Positions 5,486-6,807 of a DNA stretch of 6,807 nt are shown here, in pieces. Under the pieces are notes generated by a model. The model saw nothing but the letters and a program-made list of their open reading frames with translations. It was not told the DNA's origin and made no database searches. This stretch comes from Clostridia bacterium. Lineage in GTDB: Bacteria > Bacillota_A > Clostridia > Christensenellales > CAG-138. Position 1 is the first letter of the stretch; each line of letters opens with the position of its first letter. The stretch spans positions 1 through 6,807 of the forward strand of contig JAFPXU010000041.1 of assembly GCA_017394605.1 (NCBI GenBank), in the 5' to 3' direction. The position numbers were made by a program, and so were the translations under genes.

Positions 5486-6613
5486 ATGCGCTATTATAAC
5501 GCTTTGCTGTTTCTTGGAGAACAGGGCTTTGTCCACGGAGGTTTTGACGTGGAGGACGGCCGTTTTGCAGATGTCTTTACGGATGACCGCGAAGGCGACG
5601 TTGATCTCGGCGGAGCCACTGTGATTCCCGGTCTTGTGGACATCCATACGCATGGTGCAGCCGGCGCGGATTTTTCAGACGGAGATGAAGACGGGCTTCG
5701 GTGCATGGCCGAGCATCTGGCGCGCCGCGGTGTAACGAGCTTTGCTCCGACCTCGATGACGCTGCCTTATGAGACGCTTTCCAAAGCCTTTACGACCGCT
5801 GCAGAGTTGTACCGGAACAGACCTGAAAACGGTTCCCGTATCATGGGTATCCACATGGAGGGGCCTTATTTTTCTGAGAAGAAGAAAGGCGCGCAGAACG
5901 CAGCGTATCTGCATCTGCCGGACTTTGAGGGATTTCGGGCTTTGTATGAGGGATGCGGCGGACTTGTCCGGATCGTTGATGTCGCGCCGGAACTCGAAGG
6001 CGCTGCTGACTTTACGGCAAAGGCGAAAACGCTCTGTACCGTTTCCGTTGCGCATACGGATGCAAACTATGAGGAGGCAAAAACGGTCTTTAAAGCCGGA
6101 GCGGGACATCTCACGCATCTGTATAACGCCATGCCCCCGATCCATCACAGAAAACCGGGCGTGATCGGGGCGGCATCCGAACAGGAGGATGTAATTGCCG
6201 AGCTCATTTGCGATGGAATGCATGTGCATGCAAGCTCCGTGCGAATGGCATTCAAGCTTTTCCCGGGACGTATATGCCTGATTTCCGATTCGCTCCGCTG
6301 CTGCGGAATGCCGGACGGGGAATATGAACTTGGCGGGCAGCGGATCTTTCTCTCCGGGGGCGTTGCAAGGCTCGCGGACGGCACGCTTGCCGGCGCCGCC
6401 AGCGACCTGTATGCGGACATGCGTAACGCGATTGCTTTCGGAATTCCGAAGGAGGAGGCGATTCTTGCCGCGACGATTCGTCCGGCGAGAGAAATCGGAC
6501 ACGAAGCGGAAATCGGCTCGATCGAAGCGGGAAAGTTTGCAGATTTTGTTGTTTGTGATGAGAACCTTACGGCGCATACCGTTTATGTGGGTGGAAAGCG
6601 GATCGGAGGCTGA
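5486..6613 (+). CDS. nagA: N-acetylglucosamine-6-phosphate deacetylase
   Basis: This cytoplasmic amidohydrolase converts GlcNAc-6-P to glucosamine-6-phosphate and acetate, the step that joins sialic acid and chitin-sugar breakdown to central metabolism. The length of 375 residues is normal. Key residues are all visible: P-G-L-V-D-I-H-T-H-G (48-57) with metal-type His54 and His56; Glu125 in H-M-E-G-P; His190 in V-A-H; His211 in H-L-Y-N-A-M; His246 in D-G-M-H-V-H; and the catalytic Asp268 in L-I-S-D-S. The H-x-H pair resembles the two-metal Bacillus form rather than E. coli NagA, where it is replaced. The C-terminal G-S-I-E-A-G-K-F-A-D-F (344-354) is the usual last motif of this family. GGAGG at 5475-5479, inside the end of the kinase gene, lies 6 bases before ATG 5486, and only one base separates stop and start, so translation is probably coupled. 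Confidence 0.95.
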   Translation: MRYYNALLFLGEQGFVHGGFDVEDGRFADVFTDDREGDVDLGGATVIPGLVDIHTHGAAGADFSDGDEDGLRCMAEHLARRGVTSFAPTSMTLPYETLSKAFTTAAELYRNRPENGSRIMGIHMEGPYFSEKKKGAQNAAYLHLPDFEGFRALYEGCGGLVRIVDVAPELEGAADFTAKAKTLCTVSVAHTDANYEEAKTVFKAGAGHLTHLYNAMPPIHHRKPGVIGAASEQEDVIAELICDGMHVHASSVRMAFKLFPGRICLISDSLRCCGMPDGEYELGGQRIFLSGGVARLADGTLAGAASDLYADMRNAIAFGIPKEEAILAATIRPAREIGHEAEIGSIEAGKFADFVVCDENLTAHTVYVGGKRIGG

Positions 6614-6675
6614 ACAGCATTCGGTTCGGATTGTAACATCAGCATTAAAAGAAGCAGTTGAGAAATTGATATGCT

Positions 6676-6728
6676 CCCCATAAGGAAGACAGTGAAATAA
6701 CAAAGATTTCATTGTCGACCTTATGGGG
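6676..6728 (+). terminator. Long hairpin at the insertion-sequence edge, terminator-like, covering the transposase ribosome binding site
   Basis: Arms 6676-6698 and 6706-6728 pair at 21 of 23 positions (one G-U pair, one 2-base internal mismatch) around the loop AACAAAG. The stem is followed by GTATTTTT, so it resembles an intrinsic terminator for transcripts arriving from nagA. Its 3' arm contains the G run (6725-6728) that is the only Shine-Dalgarno-like sequence before ATG 6737, so folding in a read-through transcript would also hide the transposase start. Confidence 0.7.
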
Positions 6729-6736
6729 GTATTTTT

Positions 6737-6807
6737 ATGGATCACAGGATTAAGTACAGTGCGGAAGAGAAGCAGAAGATCGTAGAGGATTGCCTGAAAG
6801 GAAGAGA
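6737..6807 (+). CDS. Transposase OrfA-like protein, N-terminal fragment (IS3 family), cut by window end
   Basis: From ATG 6737 the frame is open to the end of the window and gives 23 codons: M-D-H-R-I-K-Y-S-A-E-E-K-Q-K-I-V-E-D-C-L-K-G-R. The pattern K-Y-S-x-E-E-K-x-x-I-V is typical of the first helix of the helix-turn-helix domain of IS3-family OrfA proteins, which bind the element's ends. The only Shine-Dalgarno-like sequence is GGGGG at 6725-6729, 7 bases upstream and buried in a hairpin. The assignment rests on a short fragment and on the IS-like end upstream. Confidence 0.6.
   Translation, partial: MDHRIKYSAEEKQKIVEDCLKGR

Larger units (their letters stand above)
6667..6807 (+). mobile_element. 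Probable left end of an IS3-family (IS150-like) insertion sequence, running off the window
   Basis: The sequence beginning TGATATGCTCCCC at 6667 has the general form I remember for left ends of the IS150 subgroup of IS3: a TG terminus, a C run near positions 10-13, a GAC near 22-24 and a TGAAAT near 27-32. About 70 bases further in, a transposase OrfA-like reading frame begins. The exact boundary, the matching right inverted repeat and the target duplication are not visible, so the left end at 6667 is an inference. Confidence 0.5.

Noticed and set aside
6658..6686. Possible promoter (TTGAGA with a downstream TAAGGA) near the insertion-sequence end
   Set aside because: The -10-like element is a poor match and lies within the hairpin arm; I could not support it.
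5675..6745. Open frame of 356 codons on the - strand opposite nagA
   Set aside because: It lies antisense to a gene with all catalytic residues intact, its start lies within the insertion-sequence leader, and the protein shows no recognisable motifs.
1..6807. CRISPR arrays, tRNA or rRNA genes, tandem repeats, toxin-antitoxin or defence genes
   Set aside because: None seen on reading both strands; the window is almost fully occupied by metabolic genes with short gaps.

Overview
The window carries most of an N-acetylneuraminate (sialic acid) uptake and catabolism operon, followed by the left edge of an IS3-type insertion sequence. All real genes lie on the + strand. The organism is probably a low-to-mid G+C Gram-positive bacterium of the Clostridia type, perhaps from a gut or rumen community, with moderately GC-rich coding (mid-50s percent by eye). 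The support is AGGAGG-like ribosome binding sites before most genes, use of GTG and TTG starts, a CUT1-type sugar ABC transporter without its own ATPase gene, and a long ROK-type protein of a form I associate with Clostridia. This taxonomic placement is inference.

Layout. Positions 1-774 hold the C-terminal part of a sugar-type solute-binding protein whose start lies upstream of the window. A 100-base gap follows, with a strong GC-rich hairpin (816-845). Two inner-membrane permeases come next (875-1774 and 1786-2670), then a YhcH/NanQ-type sialic acid anomerase (2674-3117), with a perfect 11-bp hairpin inside its first codons, and then N-acetylneuraminate lyase (3130-4038, TTG start). A 72-base gap with a terminator-like hairpin (4053-4082) precedes a 457-residue ROK-like sugar kinase (4111-5484) and N-acetylglucosamine-6-phosphate deacetylase NagA (5486-6613). 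The last 140 bases hold a probable IS3-family left end (about 6667 onward), with a long hairpin and the first 23 codons of a transposase OrfA-like protein.

How the genes work together (pathway from established knowledge, substrate inferred from the enzymes). The binding protein and permeases import a sialic acid using an ATPase encoded elsewhere. NanQ converts between its anomers. NanA splits open-chain Neu5Ac into N-acetylmannosamine and pyruvate. The ROK protein would phosphorylate N-acetylmannosamine to ManNAc-6-P. An epimerase (NanE), not in this window, would make GlcNAc-6-P. NagA then deacetylates this to glucosamine-6-phosphate plus acetate. Apart from the missing steps (NanE, NagB, transporter ATPase, regulator), the set is coherent.

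The gene content is not a new system. The points that most deserve a second look are the ROK-like protein, which has an extra N-terminal domain of about 145 residues and has lost the usual ROK zinc site; three well-placed mRNA hairpins that could set relative expression within the operon; and the insertion-sequence end whose hairpin could block read-through from the operon into the transposase gene.
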